Shown here: in pieces, positions 41,859 through 54,312 of the stretch | Layout: each line of letters starts with the position of its first letter | Position numbering within the stretch: position 1 is the first letter of the stretch | DNA from: Planctomycetaceae bacterium | GTDB lineage: Bacteria; Planctomycetota; Planctomycetia; Planctomycetales; Planctomycetaceae | Assembly (NCBI GenBank): GCA_028284485.1 | Contig: JANQRQ010000140.1 | Location: 1 to 54,896 of the forward strand | Direction of reading: 5' to 3' | DNA length: 54,896 nt | Made by a program: the position numbers and the translations under genes | Notes under the pieces: generated by a model | The model's database searches: none | What the model was told of the DNA's origin: nothing | Seen by the model: only the letters and a program-made list of their open reading frames with translations

Positions 41859-43448
41859 TTACGGTGCAGGTATCCAATTGAGTTGTTTCCACCAGGCGAC
41901 GTCGTTCGATTGCGCCGGACCGTCGGTGCTGCGTCCCTCTTTCACGATACGGGTGATTCGTGTTTTGAGACGGTCGACGACTTCGGGATGGTCGGCTGCG
42001 ACGTTACTCTCTTCGCTTGGATCGGTTTCCAAGTTGTACAACTCGTAGGGAAGTTCACCTTTGGGTACTTTCGTGTTGCCGTTGGCTCCGCGTCCCAGGT
42101 TCAGCTTCCATTCGCCGTCACGAATGGCGAAGTAACCGGCCGCCGAATGGTGAATCACCGGTCCTCTCAGCGGCGACGAGAATTCGTCTGAATGAAACGC
42201 CGGCAGTAGGCTTTCGCTGTCTTCGCCGGCATCGGCTGGCAGTGTCACACCGACGATATCGGCAAATGTCGCCAACAGATCGGTCTGGCAGACCGGTTCG
42301 TTACACGATCGGCCCGCTTCGATGCGCGCGGGCCAACGCGCGATGAATGGTACGCGATGTCCTCCTTCGTACAAATCACGCTTGCCGCCGCGATACCGAC
42401 CACCCGAGCGATGCTGATAGTCATCAATCCTTTGTTTGTACGTTCTTTCGGGGCCGTTATCGCTGGTGAAGATGACCAACGTGTCATCGGCTAACTCATT
42501 GCGATCAAGGGCCGCCAGCAGTTGTCCCACGCGGTAATCGGTTTCGACCATAAAGTCGCCGTACGTGCCGCAGTTGCTTTTGCCGACGAACTGTTCGACC
42601 GGGCAGACCGGCTTGTGGGGCGACGTCAGCGGTAGATAAAGAAAGAACGGTTTACCCTGTTTGGCGTCGTCGGCGACGCCGTCGATCCAACTTGTCGCCT
42701 TGTCGAGAAACCTCGCCAAGACTTCTTTGTCGACAAAATCGGCAGCGACTTCCAATTGCCCGTTCGGCCCGGGGGCTTCCAAATAGGGGGGCATCATGCG
42801 GTAACTGACAGAATCCGGTTTGTTGTCGCCGGGCTTCTTGGCGGTCCACAAACTTGCCGGCTTGGTGACGCGATTGTTTTCGAGATAGGTCAAAATTCCA
42901 TAGTTCATCGAGGCGGGAATTCCGAAGAAATATTTGAACCCGCGATCGAACGGTCCGTCGACGAATGGCTGATTCCAGTCGCGTTTCCCCTTCTTCCCCG
43001 AGAATTCCATTCCCAGATGCCATTTGCCGACCATGGCGGTGTTGTAACCATGATCGCCAAGCAGTGACGCCAACGTCATGCGACCCGGTTCGATCAGGCA
43101 TTCGCCCTCGGCTCCCATAACGCCATTCTTCAGGCGGGTCCGCCAACTGTAGCGACCTGTGAGCAACCCGTACCGCGACGGTGTGCAAACGGTGTCGCTG
43201 CAATGCCCGTCGGTGAACGTTAACCCCTCGCGCACAAGCCGGTCGATATGCGGCGTCTGAAACTTGGAATCGGGATTGAGGGCACTCACGTCGCCGTACC
43301 CTTGATCGTCGGTGTAAATCACGACGATATTCGGCAAATCGGATGATGGTGTATCTTGTGCCCGGAGTATGTTCGTATGGCTGGTCAGCAAAATGATCGC
43401 AAGTGTGACGGTATTCGCTAACAACGCACGACATGGAGAAAAGATCAT
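41859..43448 (-). CDS. Sulfatase (arylsulfatase A-like), C-T-P-S-R type
   Basis: This 529-residue exported sulfatase has a signal peptide over about residues 1-31 and the metal site Tyr-Thr-Asp-Asp-Gln-Gly-Tyr-Gly-Asp (Asp47, Asp48, Asp53). The formylglycine motif is Cys88-Thr-Pro-Ser-Arg92. Then come Met-Val-Gly-Lys-Trp-His-Leu-Gly, a Ser-Pro-His-Lys-Pro stretch, Phe-Thr-Ser-Asp-Asn-Gly-Pro-Glu, and Gly-Gly-Lys-Arg-Asp-Leu-Tyr-Glu-Gly-Gly, all as in arylsulfatase A-like S1 enzymes. The BNR_4 gene begins 41 bases after its stop, so the two are almost certainly co-transcribed. The substrate is unknown but probably the same glycan. Confidence 0.95.
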   Translation of the reverse strand: MIFSPCRALLANTVTLAIILLTSHTNILRAQDTPSSDLPNIVVIYTDDQGYGDVSALNPDSKFQTPHIDRLVREGLTFTDGHCSDTVCTPSRYGLLTGRYSWRTRLKNGVMGAEGECLIEPGRMTLASLLGDHGYNTAMVGKWHLGMEFSGKKGKRDWNQPFVDGPFDRGFKYFFGIPASMNYGILTYLENNRVTKPASLWTAKKPGDNKPDSVSYRMMPPYLEAPGPNGQLEVAADFVDKEVLARFLDKATSWIDGVADDAKQGKPFFLYLPLTSPHKPVCPVEQFVGKSNCGTYGDFMVETDYRVGQLLAALDRNELADDTLVIFTSDNGPERTYKQRIDDYQHRSGGRYRGGKRDLYEGGHRVPFIARWPARIEAGRSCNEPVCQTDLLATFADIVGVTLPADAGEDSESLLPAFHSDEFSSPLRGPVIHHSAAGYFAIRDGEWKLNLGRGANGNTKVPKGELPYELYNLETDPSEESNVAADHPEVVDRLKTRITRIVKEGRSTDGPAQSNDVAWWKQLNWIPAP

Positions 43449-43643
43449 CGGTTACTTCGTCCTGTGATGGCTGTCTATTTGTCAAAAGGGTGTAAAAAGG
43501 GGAAGCATTCTTTCGCTGGCTTTTCAGGCTTTGATGTTGCTGGTGAAGCTCCAACTCTAATTTTAGGTTTGAACAATCTGTAAGGAGCGACAACGGAGCC
43601 GGTTATGGAAAACGCTACCCTGATGAAATGCTTTGACAAAGCA

Positions 43644-45101
43644 CTAGTTTGAAGATGACGATGGCGAATCGTCCTGTGGATTCCACCACGCGTTGAGCAA
43701 TTCTCGCAGTTGTTCCACGGTATCAAAGTGGGCGGCATCGTCAATCAAGTTGTGGGATTCTTCGGGATCACCGTTCAGGTTATATAGTGCATCGCCCATG
43801 AGATATTCGTTCCACGGATGCTCGTTACCATGCGCATGCGACACGATCAATTTGAACGGGCCGCGACGCACCCAGCGGTAGGCCACATCGCGCTCCGGAT
43901 GACGCAATGACGACGCATCGCCCGGATAAACTTCGCCAAAAATCGCCCGATCGGGATCAAGCTTTTCTTCACCACGTGCCGAGGGGAGCAAATCGATGCC
44001 TGGGAGATCTTTCGCGTGTTCGCCCAGACCACATGCCCCCAGCAATGTGGGGACGATATCGATGCTATTGACCAACTCGGAATGTGTCGCCGCCGTTACG
44101 TGACCGTCCCAGCGAATGAGGATTGGCGTACGCAAACCGAAATCGAACGGGGCTCGCTTGCTGCGCTTGGTGTGGTTGAATTCTGCCGGGCGTTGTGGCG
44201 CGCGATTCGTACTCGGTTCCCAACCATTGTCCACGACGAACAAGAACAGCGTGTTCGATGCCAGACCACGACTCTCAATCTGATCCACAAGCCGGCCTAC
44301 GGTTTCGTCGAACTGGCTGATCGAGGCGTAGTACGGGATGTGGTGCTCCGGAATGTCGGCGTCGGCGTACAGATCGTAGTACTTTTGCGGAGAATCGTGT
44401 GGCTGATGGGGCAAGTAAGGCGCATACCAAATCAAAAATGGCTGCTCGACGACATCGTCCAAAAAATCGTCGATCGGCTGCATGGTGCGACGGCCGATTT
44501 GCAGACCAGCATCGCCGTTTCCGTGGGCGACGAATTCGCCGCTGGCGAGCCGGCGATTTCCGCCGAATTCCTGACCGGGTACTGGTTGGAAAACGGTCAT
44601 CCCTTCGGTGAAACCGGCATTGGAGTAGTGGCCTTCCCAAAACTTTCCGGTTTGCAGTGATCGGTAGCCGGCATGGTCGCGGAGAAGACGGGGCAGGGTG
44701 TCGACTTCTCGAATGAGAGTAAAAGCCCGACTCCGTACGCGCATATACTCGCGAATCGATGTCATCCGATTGAACGCCGGATTGCCAGGCGGCGGGTGGT
44801 TATAGTGGATTCCATTCTGGTGCGGATACAAGCCTGTGAGCATCGTCGCCAGCGACGGACTACAAACGCTGCTGGGAACGTATGCGTTGACGTAACGTGC
44901 CGATTGTTCGGCGAGCCGATCAATATGTGGTGTGCGAACGCGACGATTGCCCATGAAGCCGAAATCGGTGTAGCACTGATCATCGGAAATAATCAGGACG
45001 ATATTGGGAGGCGGATCGGTCGAGGCGTGCGCACAGGTGAACGTCAGTACGACCAGGACAAGTGCGACACCGAAACGCATTGGTTGGTATCCATTCGGCA
45101 T
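43644..45101 (-). CDS. Sulfatase-family protein with C-S-P-S-L in place of C-x-P-x-R
   Basis: This 485-residue exported protein has the sulfatase fold: the metal site Ile-Ser-Asp-Asp-Gln (Asp40, Asp41), Pro-His-Gln-Pro-His, and Val-Val-Asp-Asn-Gly-Trp-Glu-Pro. The maturation motif reads Cys80-Ser-Pro-Ser-Leu84, with Leu where the formylglycine-generating enzyme normally needs Arg. The usual Gly-Lys-Trp-His-Leu-Gly is Gly-Lys-Phe-Trp-Glu-Gly, so this is a divergent subgroup. It may still be matured, or it may work unmodified as a phosphatase-like hydrolase. The start is uncertain: the ATG at 45101 has no Shine-Dalgarno sequence, and one at 45080 gives a tighter signal peptide. A dispersed repeat lies ten bases upstream. 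The next sulfatase begins 195 bases after its stop. Confidence 0.88.
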   Translation of the reverse strand: MPNGYQPMRFGVALVLVVLTFTCAHASTDPPPNIVLIISDDQCYTDFGFMGNRRVRTPHIDRLAEQSARYVNAYVPSSVCSPSLATMLTGLYPHQNGIHYNHPPPGNPAFNRMTSIREYMRVRSRAFTLIREVDTLPRLLRDHAGYRSLQTGKFWEGHYSNAGFTEGMTVFQPVPGQEFGGNRRLASGEFVAHGNGDAGLQIGRRTMQPIDDFLDDVVEQPFLIWYAPYLPHQPHDSPQKYYDLYADADIPEHHIPYYASISQFDETVGRLVDQIESRGLASNTLFLFVVDNGWEPSTNRAPQRPAEFNHTKRSKRAPFDFGLRTPILIRWDGHVTAATHSELVNSIDIVPTLLGACGLGEHAKDLPGIDLLPSARGEEKLDPDRAIFGEVYPGDASSLRHPERDVAYRWVRRGPFKLIVSHAHGNEHPWNEYLMGDALYNLNGDPEESHNLIDDAAHFDTVEQLRELLNAWWNPQDDSPSSSSN

Positions 45102-45110
45102 TAGTTGTTC

Positions 45111-45135
45111 GGCTCGGCAGGAGCCTCGCCCTCCC
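45111..45135 (+). repeat. 25-base dispersed repeat, copy 2
   Basis: It matches 22878-22902 at 23 of 25 positions, starting GGCTCGGCAGGAGC. It sits directly upstream of the divergent sulfatase start, so it may lie within that gene's promoter or leader. Confidence 0.55.
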
Positions 45136-45219
45136 GTGCCGCCATTGCTGCGCTGCTCAACTTCATTCGTTGGTAACAGAATGGTCCTGCTATCGATACT
45201 TCGAAACTAAGGATCGCGA

Positions 45220-45789
45220 TTACACCGCAGCCGCTTCGCGAGCTTCGACCAGCATGCGAATCCAATGACCGACGTAATGTCCGTGATCGTGGAACGTACG
45301 CCCGCTGACGACGTTGCCGTCGATCACGCAAGGTTCGTCCACGAAGATTCCGCCGCACACTTCTAAATCGAACTTGCATTTGGGAACGGTAGCCATCCGT
45401 CGGCCTTTGACGCAGTCGGCATAGGCGGGAATCTCAACGCCGTGGCATACGCAGGCAATTGGCTTGCCGGCATCGAAGAAGTGGCGTGTGATTCGCACGA
45501 GGTCGTCGTCGTAGCGAATGTATTCCGGAGCGCGTCCCCCGGAGAAAAAGATGCCGGCATACTCTTCCGGGTTGACGTCGGCAAAGGCGACTTCGGCGTT
45601 AATGGTATATCCTTCCCATTCCTTGGTGATTGTCCACCCGGGTCTGACTTCGTGCATCACCATTTGGTAAAGGCGTTTTTCGGGCGCGGCGACGACCGGT
45701 TGAAACCCATCTTCCTGTAGACGGTAGTAGGGATACAACGTGTCGACGGTTTCGGTCGCGTCTCCCACGATGATGAGAACTTTATCCAT
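45220..45789 (-). CDS. DJ-1/PfpI family protein
   Basis: This 189-residue cytoplasmic protein belongs to the DJ-1/PfpI superfamily of class I glutamine-amidotransferase-like proteins, which includes glyoxalases, chaperones and amidases. The nucleophile elbow is Ala-Cys-Val-Cys-His-Gly with Cys115 and His116. A conserved Glu lies near the start (Glu13), and Gly-Gly-Arg-Ala-Pro-Glu-Tyr-Ile is at about 84-91. The length is normal. AAGGAA before the ATG gives a good ribosome binding site. The DUF1501 gene ends 59 bases upstream on the same strand, so it may share that transcript. The exact activity cannot be read from the sequence. Confidence 0.92.
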   Translation of the reverse strand: MDKVLIIVGDATETVDTLYPYYRLQEDGFQPVVAAPEKRLYQMVMHEVRPGWTITKEWEGYTINAEVAFADVNPEEYAGIFFSGGRAPEYIRYDDDLVRITRHFFDAGKPIACVCHGVEIPAYADCVKGRRMATVPKCKFDLEVCGGIFVDEPCVIDGNVVSGRTFHDHGHYVGHWIRMLVEAREAAAV

Positions 45790-45848
45790 TGTTTGTTCCT
45801 TTTTGGGTCATTGTCCGCGAGCGACGCGGCCACCGAGTCATTGGCAAT

Positions 45849-47291
45849 TCACGCCAGGATGTTCTGAATGACGTTGCCATGCACGTCGGTCAGACGGAAA
45901 TCGCGGCCTTGAAATCGATATGTCATTCGTTTGTGGTCGATGCCAAACAGTTGCAGCATGGTTGCGTGTAAATCGTGTACGTGTACTTTGTCTTCTGCCG
46001 CAGCATATCCCAGTTCGTCGGTTGCGCCATAGCTGGTACCGGGACGTATTCCACCGCCCGCCAAAAACATGGAAAACCCGCGAATGTGGTGGTCGCGACC
46101 TGTTCCTTGGGCCATCGGTGTACGACCGAACTCTCCACCCCAAATTATGAGTGTATCATCAAGCATGCCCCGCTGATCGAGATCCCGAATGAGCGCAGCG
46201 GTCGCTTGGTCGACTTCCTGGGCGGTGATTCCGATGGCTCGCTTAATTCCGCCGTGATGGTCCCAGGCACGATGATACACCTGAATGAAGCGGACCCCCC
46301 GTTCCGCGAGACGTCTTGCGAGCAGGCAATTCGAAGCGAACGTGCCGTCACCCGCCTGGGCTCCGTACATTTCGAAGACATGCTTCGGTTCGCCGGACAC
46401 ATCCATCAGTTCAGGTACGGATGTTTGCATGCGAAACGCCATTTCGTACTGGGCGATGCGCGTCGCGATTTCCGGATCGTCAATGTCTTGATTGTGGATT
46501 CGATTCAATCCGTTGATGGTGTCGACCAGGTCGCGTTGTCCACGGGATGCGACACCAGCGGGCCCCTTGACGTACGAAACAGGATCGCCACTGGCCTTAA
46601 ACGGAACTCCCTGAAAGTTTGATGGCAGGAATCCGTTGTGCCATTGGCGAGACGAGATCGGCTGTGCCTGCCCGCCTTTCCCGACGGATGTCAACACGAC
46701 AAATCCGGGGAGTTCGTTCGTTTCGCTGCCCAAACCATAAAGCAACCAGGACCCCATCGATGGGCGTCCGGAAATGGATGTCCCGGTATTCATAAAGGTG
46801 TGCGCGGGGTCGTGATTGATTTGCTCGGTATGGAGCGATCGGATAATGCAAATGTGGTCGGCGATTGAACCGATTTGGGGAAACTCGGAGCAAATTTCCT
46901 GCCCCGATTTGCCGAACTTCTTAAAGGGAAACTGCGGCGCGAAACATTTGAGTTCCTTTCCTTGGAGCTGCGCGATCGGTTGCCCTTTGGTCATCGATTC
47001 GGGCATCGGTTGGCCGTGTAACTCGGCGAGTTTCGGTTTTGGATCGAGCGTTTCCAAATGCGACGGACCGCCGGCCATATAAAGGTGGATGACCCGTTTA
47101 CAGCGCTGCGGGAAATGCAGCTGTGATACCGCCCCTTTCCATGAACTGAGTGCCTGCGATTCGGGGCTTTGGGCTTTTGCGCCCGGCGCGCCCAGCAAAG
47201 AGGCCAATGCGAGCGAACCGACACCGCCCGCGGAATTCACCAAAAAAGTCCGGCGGTTTTGCCATGTTCGAATATCGGTAGCGATTGCCAT
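45849..47291 (-). CDS. DUF1501 family protein
   Basis: This 480-residue exported protein belongs to DUF1501, which lies in the alkaline phosphatase/sulfatase-like superfamily and is abundant in planctomycetes. The start is the ATG at 47291; a longer reading from 47351 would overlap the upstream gene. The N-terminus (Asn-Arg-Arg-Thr-Phe-Leu then a Gly/Ala/Leu-rich stretch to about residue 40) is Tat-like. Family marks are Tyr-Met-Ala-Gly-Gly-Pro-Ser-His-Leu-Glu-Thr-Leu-Asp-Pro-Lys-Pro near 70-85, Trp-Asp-His-His-Gly-Gly, and Trp-Gly-Gly-Glu-Phe-Gly-Arg-Thr-Pro. The upstream PSCyt1/DUF1549/DUF1553 gene stops two bases before this ATG, so translation is coupled. The pair is a well-known planctomycete module whose biochemical role is unproven. 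Confidence 0.95.
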   Translation of the reverse strand: MAIATDIRTWQNRRTFLVNSAGGVGSLALASLLGAPGAKAQSPESQALSSWKGAVSQLHFPQRCKRVIHLYMAGGPSHLETLDPKPKLAELHGQPMPESMTKGQPIAQLQGKELKCFAPQFPFKKFGKSGQEICSEFPQIGSIADHICIIRSLHTEQINHDPAHTFMNTGTSISGRPSMGSWLLYGLGSETNELPGFVVLTSVGKGGQAQPISSRQWHNGFLPSNFQGVPFKASGDPVSYVKGPAGVASRGQRDLVDTINGLNRIHNQDIDDPEIATRIAQYEMAFRMQTSVPELMDVSGEPKHVFEMYGAQAGDGTFASNCLLARRLAERGVRFIQVYHRAWDHHGGIKRAIGITAQEVDQATAALIRDLDQRGMLDDTLIIWGGEFGRTPMAQGTGRDHHIRGFSMFLAGGGIRPGTSYGATDELGYAAAEDKVHVHDLHATMLQLFGIDHKRMTYRFQGRDFRLTDVHGNVIQNILA

Positions 47292-47293
47292 CG

Positions 47294-50380
<3,087 letters not shown>

Positions 50381-50621
50381 CGTTTTACTGTCAATTATTG
50401 GTTCGGTTGGCTCGGCGAATGCATCTTCTGACGAATTCGCATCCGCTTGGTGCTACTAACGGTAGCAATCTGCGCAGGACGCGCAAACTTTCGAAAACCT
50501 GTGACTTTTTGGTTGCGGCCAGAATAAACCGGCCTCGCCGGGGAGATTACTTATTCTATGATGATCAATAGCGCCGCTGCAGGGAAGGAGGAAGTCCGCG
50601 AATGCAGCAGACTTCCTTATC

Positions 50622-52556
50622 TTACGGCTTGATGGTCACCGAAGATTCACGCGGCGGCGGGCGGAAATCCAGCGCAGAAATCCCTTCCGCATACATCAAT
50701 TTCCCGGTGTAGCCGTCATGAAATTCAACGACGACTTGCGGTTGGTCGTAGGCGACGAATTGATAACCGGTCCCTTCCGGTTTGATCGCCCGCATGATGT
50801 TGTTGACCCGGACGACAGCGTAATAAGTGTTTCGCAGTCGGCTGTAATGGACATTATCGGGGAAGCCGGCGACCCATTTGATTTTGACTTGGCGTCCCTG
50901 GCTTTTCCACCATCCGCCAAATGGCATGCGACCTGCCGTGCCGATGGGGTGGGCTGTCGATCCCATGGGCCCGCAGAGAAATTCCCAGACATTGTCTGAG
51001 ATTTGTGCCGACATCGAGTTGTGAACGTCGCCGGTGAATATCAGCACCGGCTTGTCGAGTTCGTCGAGTGCCTCGAGCAATATTTCACGTTCGTGAACGT
51101 AAGATGCAAATCCATCTCCTTTCGGAGTCGCTCCTTTTTCGGGGCGCACATGATAACTGGTATGGTAGATCACCCAGGGGTCGGGGGAGATAACAAACAG
51201 GAATTCCGCATCGGAGTTTCGAACGGTTTCAAGAAACCATTCGCGCTGCACGTCCCCTAGGATGAAGCGGTCCGGTTCCAACATGCGGCCCTCTAAAAAG
51301 CGAGCGCGCTCGCCGCGAGTATCGAGCGCAATGAAATGGCAATTGTCGACATGCCAGTCGAAATAGTGGTGAGTGCCGATGCTGTACTCGGCCGTCTCAG
51401 CGACCTTTGGCGCTGGATCGATCCGTAAACGGTGTTGGTCGACGACTTCTCGTAACCGATAAACACCCGCATTTTTCGGCGGCGTGCGTTTCACGCTCGC
51501 AGTCACGCCCGGTGTCGGCTTGGTGTAGGGGCCGATATGAATCGTGCTGACCGTTTCGGGGCGCAGCGATGTGAAATCGGCATCCGGATCAAACAGCAGG
51601 TCACTACCGACTTGAAACTGGGCTGACCCAAATCGAATCGGTTGTCGTCGCGGAGTGGGATAATTCGCCCACCCGACATACTCCTGCCAGACCTTTAACC
51701 CTGGATCGCGCAACAGCCATTGTCCGTTGCCAAGTCCCACTTCTCCGGAGCCATCGAGGTTGCCCCCCATTTCGTGATCGTTCCAGGTGAAGATCATGGG
51801 AACGTTGCGCATGAGCCTTGAGAAGGACCGTCCGCGGCTCCAGTACAGTTTGTAATTGCGACGCAGTCCGGCGAGTGTTCCGTCCCGTTCCTCTTCGTAG
51901 GTCGTGTCCCCGTTCATGATATGGAACATGATTTCGTCGCCGTGCCGATCAAGCAGCGTGGCAAAAGCAGGTGGGCTACCGTATTGCCCTCCGCTGCGAA
52001 ACGGATCTTGTGACGCACAGCAGCCAACAGAAAAGCAGACGTTGAATCGCTGCTGCGGATTGTTCTGCGAATCGGCGAAAGTCGTTGCGCCCGGTAGGGT
52101 GCGAAAGCTGGGCCAAGGGTCGTGAAAGTCGATGCGCGTATCGGCGAGTTGCCCGGCGATGCGAACGCCGTAGTGATAGCGTGTATTTGGCTTGAGACCG
52201 TTAATAAGGACATAGCCGGTGTTGTCGGTTTCCGCTGATGTTCGGCCCGCTACTGTCGGGCTGTCTTTCGCTAAGGGCAACCGCGAGTTGTAAACGACTT
52301 CAAATTCCGTTGGTGCTTTCGAGCGAATCCAGACGGCCATCGAGGTTGCTGAAGGTCGGCCAACGACAGGTCCATGCGTCAAGCCGGTTGTCTCATAGGG
52401 TAGAACGTCACCAGCAATCGGATCGGGCCAGCGAGACACGAGATCGTCCGCGAGCGATACGGTTGGTACAGCAACGAACATTGCCGACGTAGCGACCAAA
52501 ATTCCGTAGTAGTAAGCGCATAAGAAGCGCGATCCGACTGATTGGGTACTCGGCAT
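50622..52556 (-). CDS. Alkaline phosphatase D (PhoD) family protein
   Basis: This 644-residue exported metallophosphoesterase starts at the ATG at 52556; the frame is open far upstream but those residues run through the TIM-barrel gene in another frame. The signal peptide spans about residues 1-36 (cleavage near Ser-Leu-Ala-Asp). The PhoD N-terminal Ig-like domain has Gly-Pro-Val-Val-Gly-Arg and Met-Ala-Val-Trp-Ile-Arg. The catalytic domain has Phe-Ser-Val-Gly-Cys-Cys, Asn-Gly-Asp-Thr-Thr-Tyr, Phe-Thr-Trp-Asn-Asp-His-Glu and Phe-Thr-Gly-Asp-Val-His-Asn, which give the Asp, Asn and His metal ligands. PhoD uses calcium and iron to release phosphate from diesters and monoesters. It begins five bases after the TIM-barrel stop, so both are in one operon. 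Confidence 0.92.
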   Translation of the reverse strand: MPSTQSVGSRFLCAYYYGILVATSAMFVAVPTVSLADDLVSRWPDPIAGDVLPYETTGLTHGPVVGRPSATSMAVWIRSKAPTEFEVVYNSRLPLAKDSPTVAGRTSAETDNTGYVLINGLKPNTRYHYGVRIAGQLADTRIDFHDPWPSFRTLPGATTFADSQNNPQQRFNVCFSVGCCASQDPFRSGGQYGSPPAFATLLDRHGDEIMFHIMNGDTTYEEERDGTLAGLRRNYKLYWSRGRSFSRLMRNVPMIFTWNDHEMGGNLDGSGEVGLGNGQWLLRDPGLKVWQEYVGWANYPTPRRQPIRFGSAQFQVGSDLLFDPDADFTSLRPETVSTIHIGPYTKPTPGVTASVKRTPPKNAGVYRLREVVDQHRLRIDPAPKVAETAEYSIGTHHYFDWHVDNCHFIALDTRGERARFLEGRMLEPDRFILGDVQREWFLETVRNSDAEFLFVISPDPWVIYHTSYHVRPEKGATPKGDGFASYVHEREILLEALDELDKPVLIFTGDVHNSMSAQISDNVWEFLCGPMGSTAHPIGTAGRMPFGGWWKSQGRQVKIKWVAGFPDNVHYSRLRNTYYAVVRVNNIMRAIKPEGTGYQFVAYDQPQVVVEFHDGYTGKLMYAEGISALDFRPPPRESSVTIKP

Positions 52557-52561
52557 GATGT

Positions 52562-53500
52562 CTAAATTCGTGCGAGGCAATTGGTGAGGTAACTGCGGGA
52601 GCGGTTGATCTCGTCGGTGACGGCGGCAGTTGGTTCCAATATGGGAATCCCGCGAGGCACCGGGTGCATAAAGATTTCCGTCCAGCCCGTGTACTTGATG
52701 TCGCGCAGCGCGGCCAGCAATGGGGTGAAGTCCAATTCGCCGCGCCCGGGCATTTGTAACAGTTCCTGTTCCTTGGGGAGCTTTGTCGTGCAGCCCATGC
52801 CGTGCTGCCAGGCGTAGAACATGACGATCGATTTTCCCAATTGGCGAATGAGCTCGGCCAACATGTCCGCATCCTGTGGCAAATGGTACGGAGCGAAAGC
52901 AATTCCCAAATGTGGCGACGGGGTTAATTCTGCCAGCCATTTCAGCGAGTCGGGCGACTCGATCAGATTGTTCGCGTGGTTTTCGATGCCAATGGTGATC
53001 CCGGTCTCTTCAGCAACCGCTAAATGCGGTTTCATCTTCTCGACAAAGTCGGCGACAGCGGCTTTCAGTTCGCCCCCGGTCAATTCTTTGGGTCCTTTTC
53101 CACCGGTGACCATGGTGCGACACCCAAATTGCGCGGCGAATCGCATTTCGTCCTGTAGACCAAAGGGTCCAAGCTTATAGTGCGTAAGGCATCCGAACGA
53201 GACCTGATGTTGTTCGAGCAGTGCGCGAAAACGGTCGTGTCCCATTTGGTCGATTTGTTCCCGTTGATCGCCGTGCACTTTCGGCCAGATGTCGATTGCC
53301 TGAGCGTCGACTTTAGCGACTTCGGGCAGGATTCCTTCCAACTTTGTATAGCCGTACATTGGCGAGCCGAGAATGTACCGCGGACGAAACGTTTCACTGG
53401 TATTGTCCTGGGCCGAAAGCCGGCCGGCGATCGCAGCCGCCGCAGCCGTTCCCAGAACCTGGCTGCCGAATTCGCGCCGTGAGATTTGCTTGTTGTTCAT
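52562..53500 (-). CDS. Sugar phosphate isomerase/epimerase-like TIM barrel with Tat-type signal
   Basis: This 312-residue protein has a Tat signal (Ser-Arg-Arg-Glu-Phe at 7-11, Ala-rich stretch to about 30) and an AP-endonuclease-2-type TIM barrel. Likely metal ligands are in Gly-Ile-Glu-Asn-His-Ala-Asn-Asn (about 170-177), Leu-Gly-Ile-Ala-Phe-Ala-Pro-Tyr-His and Gln-His-Gly-Met. It is not close to the other TIM-barrel protein of the window at 27297. Its ATG overlaps the stop of the PhyH gene by four bases (ATGA), and the PhoD gene starts five bases after it, so the three genes are one operon. A Gfo/Idh/MocA gene lies just upstream. This company suggests sugar or polyol oxidation outside the cytoplasm, which is inference. 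Confidence 0.9.
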   Translation of the reverse strand: MNNKQISRREFGSQVLGTAAAAAIAGRLSAQDNTSETFRPRYILGSPMYGYTKLEGILPEVAKVDAQAIDIWPKVHGDQREQIDQMGHDRFRALLEQHQVSFGCLTHYKLGPFGLQDEMRFAAQFGCRTMVTGGKGPKELTGGELKAAVADFVEKMKPHLAVAEETGITIGIENHANNLIESPDSLKWLAELTPSPHLGIAFAPYHLPQDADMLAELIRQLGKSIVMFYAWQHGMGCTTKLPKEQELLQMPGRGELDFTPLLAALRDIKYTGWTEIFMHPVPRGIPILEPTAAVTDEINRSRSYLTNCLARI

Positions 53501-54273
53501 CGTGTTGCGACTCCGGATCGTTCCGATTCCCGAATGACTTTGCCGTCTTTCAAAAAGGGAACGCCGAAATGCATGAGCTCGTCCGTTTCCGGTTTGAAGA
53601 TTGGCGCTGGAGAATACTGCGTGACATAGGCTCGCCGCATTTTGTCAGTCGCGTTGGCACCGCTGCGGTGAAAGCTAAGCGAGCTGAACACGACAACGCT
53701 GCCGGCGGGTACAACGGCGGGGATTCCCGGCTCTTGGCCGAAGTATCCGATCTTATCACCGGTTTCCGGATCGCGGATATGTTCGACTAACGTCTTGATT
53801 CCGATCGTCGAAAACGGCATCACGTAGGCTGTGCCGTTTTCGATCGTCATGTTGTCGACAGCCGCCCAGCAAGTGACATACGGGCGGTGCGCAAATCCAA
53901 GGTACCCCGAGTCCTGATGCCAGGAGAACGTAATCCCTTTTTCCGCGGCTTTGACCACGTATTGGTCATAAAACAGATAAGCGTCTTCTCCGATGGTCGC
54001 ACGGCAAATTTCAGCCATCAATTCGCTAAAGACATATTCGTGCAGCCGAGGAGCCTGATCGTACTTCTTGGCAATATGATACCGCTTACCACGATGGCTG
54101 ATGTGGATGTGGTCGACACCAAGTCGATCCATTTCCTGGTGCATCAAGTCGATTAACAAGTCGCACGAGTCGCGGAGAATCGCCAGGTGATCGTCCGGAA
54201 TGGCCCGCTCGAGGATGAAGTAACCTTCATCCTGAAACTGCGCGCGATGTTCATCGGTCACCAGTTGGGGCAT
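53497..54273 (-). CDS. Phytanoyl-CoA dioxygenase (PhyH) family protein
   Basis: This 258-residue enzyme belongs to the iron(II)/2-oxoglutarate dioxygenases of the PhyH group. The iron ligands are His119 and Asp121 (Ser-Trp-His-Gln-Asp-Ser-Gly) and His202 (Ser-Phe-His-Arg-Ser-Gly). A likely 2-oxoglutarate-binding Arg follows at about 213-214 (Met-Arg-Arg-Ala-Tyr). It has no signal peptide, so it is cytoplasmic. The planctomycete PhyH proteins form a large group and hydroxylate unknown small molecules. The stop overlaps the start of the TIM-barrel gene by four bases. The oxidoreductase gene ends 39 bases upstream. Confidence 0.93.
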   Translation of the reverse strand: MPQLVTDEHRAQFQDEGYFILERAIPDDHLAILRDSCDLLIDLMHQEMDRLGVDHIHISHRGKRYHIAKKYDQAPRLHEYVFSELMAEICRATIGEDAYLFYDQYVVKAAEKGITFSWHQDSGYLGFAHRPYVTCWAAVDNMTIENGTAYVMPFSTIGIKTLVEHIRDPETGDKIGYFGQEPGIPAVVPAGSVVVFSSLSFHRSGANATDKMRRAYVTQYSPAPIFKPETDELMHFGVPFLKDGKVIRESERSGVATR

Positions 54274-54312
54274 CGTTATTTACTTCGCTTACGAGATAAG
54301 GCGGAAAGTCAG

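Noticed and set aside
52557..52940. 128-residue upstream extension of the PhoD gene
   Set aside because: It is an out-of-frame reading of the TIM-barrel gene; a signal peptide begins at the ATG at 52556.
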